From an uncultured Verrucomicrobiales bacterium (GTDB taxonomy: Bacteria; Verrucomicrobiota; Verrucomicrobiia; Verrucomicrobiales; Akkermansiaceae), in contig CALFDI010000145.1 in assembly GCA_937952875.1 (NCBI GenBank), positions 1-5,624 of the forward strand: a DNA stretch of 5,624 nt. Reading direction: 5' to 3'. The notes beneath the pieces were generated by a model, which saw only the letters and a list, made by a program, of their open reading frames with translations, was not told the origin of the DNA and did not search any database. Both the position numbers and the translations under genes were made by a program. This document shows, in pieces, positions 5,389 to 5,624 of this stretch (position 1 is its first letter; each line of letters begins with the position of its first letter).

Positions 5389-5624
5389 ATGACCAGCCCA
5401 TTCGAAGAGGTCATGAGTGTACGCGGGCAAGGAATGCCGGCTCCGGGTGAGATGTCAATTAGTGGCGCCGACCCGGTACTTTCCACCCGTTTCAAAATCG
5501 GTGAAGTCTGCGCGTCAGTGGTCGCAGGAGTGGGCGTTGCCGTCAATGATATCTGGCAGCAAAAAACAAGCCGGCGACAGGTTGCAACCGTAGACGTCAA
5601 ACACGCTGCGGCCGCGCTTAACAG
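5389..5624 (+). CDS. CaiB/BaiF (family III) CoA-transferase-like protein, N-terminal fragment
   Basis: An open frame runs from ATG 5389 off the right edge, giving 78 complete codons. It begins MTSPFEEVMSVRG and contains ISGADPVLSTRFKIGEVCAS (24-43), then VAVNDIWQQKTSRRQVATVD (50-69), then VKHAAAAL. The I-S-G-x-D-P-V-x-x-T-x-F-x-I-G-E stretch, the D/E-x-W-x-x-K/R-T-G/S-R-R-Q segment and the VDVKHAAAAL stretch match, from memory, the N-terminus of family III CoA-transferases. These move CoA between carboxylic acids through an aspartyl-CoA thioester. The catalytic Asp and the rest of the fold lie outside the window. TGA at 5350 limits the frame upstream. The region before the ATG is A-rich (AAGAGAAAAGAAAAAAT), with no clear Shine-Dalgarno sequence. 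The family call is moderately sure; no substrate can be inferred. Confidence 0.72.
   Translation, partial: MTSPFEEVMSVRGQGMPAPGEMSISGADPVLSTRFKIGEVCASVVAGVGVAVNDIWQQKTSRRQVATVDVKHAAAALN

Noticed and set aside
5313..5600. 95-codon minus-strand frame opposite the CoA-transferase-like gene
   Set aside because: It overlaps the plus-strand frame that carries recognisable family sequence; its own peptide is Thr/Pro/Cys-rich with no recognisable motif.

Overview
The window looks like bacterial chromosome, probably from the Verrucomicrobiota (perhaps Opitutae or another marine lineage). That placement rests on my recall of L35, L20 and thioredoxin-family sequence style, not on a search. The standard code is in use, because the hydrolase gene ends in TGA. 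Most starts lack a recognisable Shine-Dalgarno sequence. Nothing in the window is a phage, IS element, CRISPR array, rRNA or tRNA.

Layout, left to right. Bases 1-75 hold only a weak possible terminator. A two-HKD phospholipase D/cardiolipin synthase-like gene lies on the minus strand (76-1293). It is divergent from a plus-strand series: a membrane-anchored or exported alpha/beta hydrolase (1353-2309), ftsY for the SRP receptor (2360-3208), rpmI for L35 (3373-3582) and rplT for L20 (3733-4101). Both ribosomal protein genes have structured leaders, and the series ends in a strong, probably bidirectional terminator (4128-4166). Convergent to it on the minus strand is an exported thioredoxin-fold protein gene (4197-5069). 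An AT-rich intergenic stretch follows (5070-5388). The window closes on the first 78 codons of a plus-strand gene resembling a CaiB/BaiF (family III) CoA-transferase (5389-5624).

The main result is the thioredoxin-like gene. Read from its natural ATG at 5069, with a signal peptide, the frame contains one in-frame TGA (codon 50, positions 4922-4920). It falls exactly where the first cysteine of the CxxC active site should be, giving U-A-A-C. Twenty-four nucleotides after this TGA is the loop of a perfect 8-bp hairpin with a 5-nt loop (CGUGU), in the place and of the shape expected of a bacterial SECIS element. I interpret the gene as an exported selenoprotein with a UxxC redox centre and a helical TPR-like C-terminal half. 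Conventional gene calling would cut it to a GTG-started 231-residue fragment and lose the signal peptide and active site. The Sec machinery (selA, selB, selC, selD) is not in the window, so the assignment is an inference from this sequence alone.

The central genes are housekeeping functions: membrane targeting of ribosomes (FtsY) and the large ribosomal subunit (L35, L20). The usual infC gene is not directly upstream of rpmI. The structured rpmI-rplT spacer is a candidate site for L20 autoregulation.
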